Shown one piece after another: positions 6,524-6,997 of a stretch of 6,997 nt of DNA (its first letter is position 1; each line of letters opens with the position of its first letter). Source of the stretch: Candidatus Krumholzibacteriota bacterium (GTDB lineage Bacteria > Krumholzibacteriota > Krumholzibacteriia > Krumholzibacteriales > Krumholzibacteriaceae); assembly GCA_030613345.1 (NCBI GenBank), contig JAUWMD010000138.1, positions 1 to 6,997 on the forward strand. The letters are read 5' to 3'. Made by a program: the position numbers and the translations under genes. The notes beneath the pieces were generated by a model. It ran no database searches, was not told where the DNA came from, and saw only the letters and a program-made list of their open reading frames with translations.

Positions 6524-6997
6524 TTGGCTGGTGAAATCGATGTGGTGGCCCTCGGCGGGAATGCGATAATCCCGTCCGGCGGCACGGGGACGATAGAAGA
6601 GCAGAGAAAAGTCACTGCCAGCTCGATGGAGCACGTGGCCGACCTTATCGAGTCGGGCAGAAGAGTGATAATCACTCATGGAAACGCCCCGATCGTGGGG
6701 AACATCCTCGAGCGAAACGAGGCGGCGAAGGACAGGATACCACCGATGCCGCTCGACATCTGCGGAGCCGATTCGCAGGGCGGGATCGGATACATGATCC
6801 AGCAGATACTGGGGAACGTCCTGAGCCGGAGGGGGATCGACAGACAGGTGGTCTCAATAGTCTCGCAGGTTGTCGTCTCCGAAGAGGACGATGCCTTTCA
6901 GAAGCCGACCAAGCCGATCGGCCCTTACTATACCCTCGAAGAATCGAAAGAGCTCGAGCGGTCGAAGGGCTGGATAATGAAGGAAGACGCGGGCGGA
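6524..6997 (+). CDS. arcC: Carbamate kinase, N-terminal half (3'-partial)
   Basis: Carbamate kinase interconverts carbamoyl phosphate plus ADP with carbamate plus ATP. It usually works in ATP-yielding arginine, agmatine or purine breakdown, and in some archaea in carbamoyl phosphate supply. The window holds 158 codons, about half of the usual ~310. Visible landmarks of the amino-acid-kinase fold: VVALGGNA (residues 7-14), THGNAPIVGN (51-60), MPLDICGADSQGGIGYMIQQ (75-94), SQVVV, the lid-region PTKPIGPYY (128-136) and KEDAG (153-157). Order and spacing match known carbamate kinases throughout. Two differences stand out: the usual HGNGPQVG reads HGNAPIVG (A55, I57), and KEDAG is followed by Gly where Arg is common. 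The start is TTG behind a good Shine-Dalgarno. It lies 73 nt after the aminotransferase with no promoter seen between, so co-transcription is likely. The rest lies beyond the window. Confidence 0.93.
   Translation, partial: MAGEIDVVALGGNAIIPSGGTGTIEEQRKVTASSMEHVADLIESGRRVIITHGNAPIVGNILERNEAAKDRIPPMPLDICGADSQGGIGYMIQQILGNVLSRRGIDRQVVSIVSQVVVSEEDDAFQKPTKPIGPYYTLEESKELERSKGWIMKEDAGG

Overview
The window holds six protein-coding genes, all on the + strand, in two blocks separated by a short AT-rich intergenic region. The first and last genes are cut by the window edges. I see no RNA genes, insertion sequences, phage genes or CRISPR arrays. The DNA is GC-rich. The left block combines lamin-tail and CARDB-like domains, a C-terminal FlgD-type Ig-like domain and small outer-membrane-type beta proteins. 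That combination is typical of uncultured FCB-superphylum or neighbouring bacteria (Krumholzibacteriota, Eisenbacteria, Latescibacterota or KSB1-like lineages). This placement is inferred from domain style only; no taxonomic marker gene is present.

Left block, 1-5058: four tightly packed genes. (1) The C-terminal 418 residues of a large surface or secreted protein: the end of one lamin-tail domain, a CARDB-like spacer, a second complete lamin-tail domain and a FlgD-like Ig domain. (2) A 257-residue exported beta-rich protein whose start lies 49 bp inside gene 1. (3) A 497-residue predicted lipoprotein, beta-rich and barrel-like, joined to gene 2 by an ATGA stop/start overlap. (4) A roughly 518-residue soluble helical protein with two C-terminal HEAT-like repeats, starting 6 or 27 nt after gene 3. 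The overlaps suggest one transcript and translational coupling, so the three envelope proteins may act together, perhaps with a cytoplasmic helper. No established system that I recognise contains exactly this set.

Intergenic region, 5059-5298: nothing clear in the first ~110 bp, then a short intrinsic terminator (5169-5192). A near-consensus sigma-70 promoter follows (TTGACA, 17 bp, TAATAT), with an inverted repeat over the -10 element, a related partial copy downstream, and a strong Shine-Dalgarno.

Right block, 5299-6997: a complete class I/II PLP-dependent aminotransferase, a GC-rich hairpin, then the N-terminal half of a carbamate kinase starting at TTG behind a good Shine-Dalgarno. This looks like an amino-acid metabolism unit. 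The aminotransferase interconverts amino and 2-oxo acids; the kinase links carbamoyl phosphate to ATP. The two may be co-transcribed from the 5205-5233 promoter, with the hairpin adjusting expression between them. The right block is ordinary metabolism; the left block is the less understood part.
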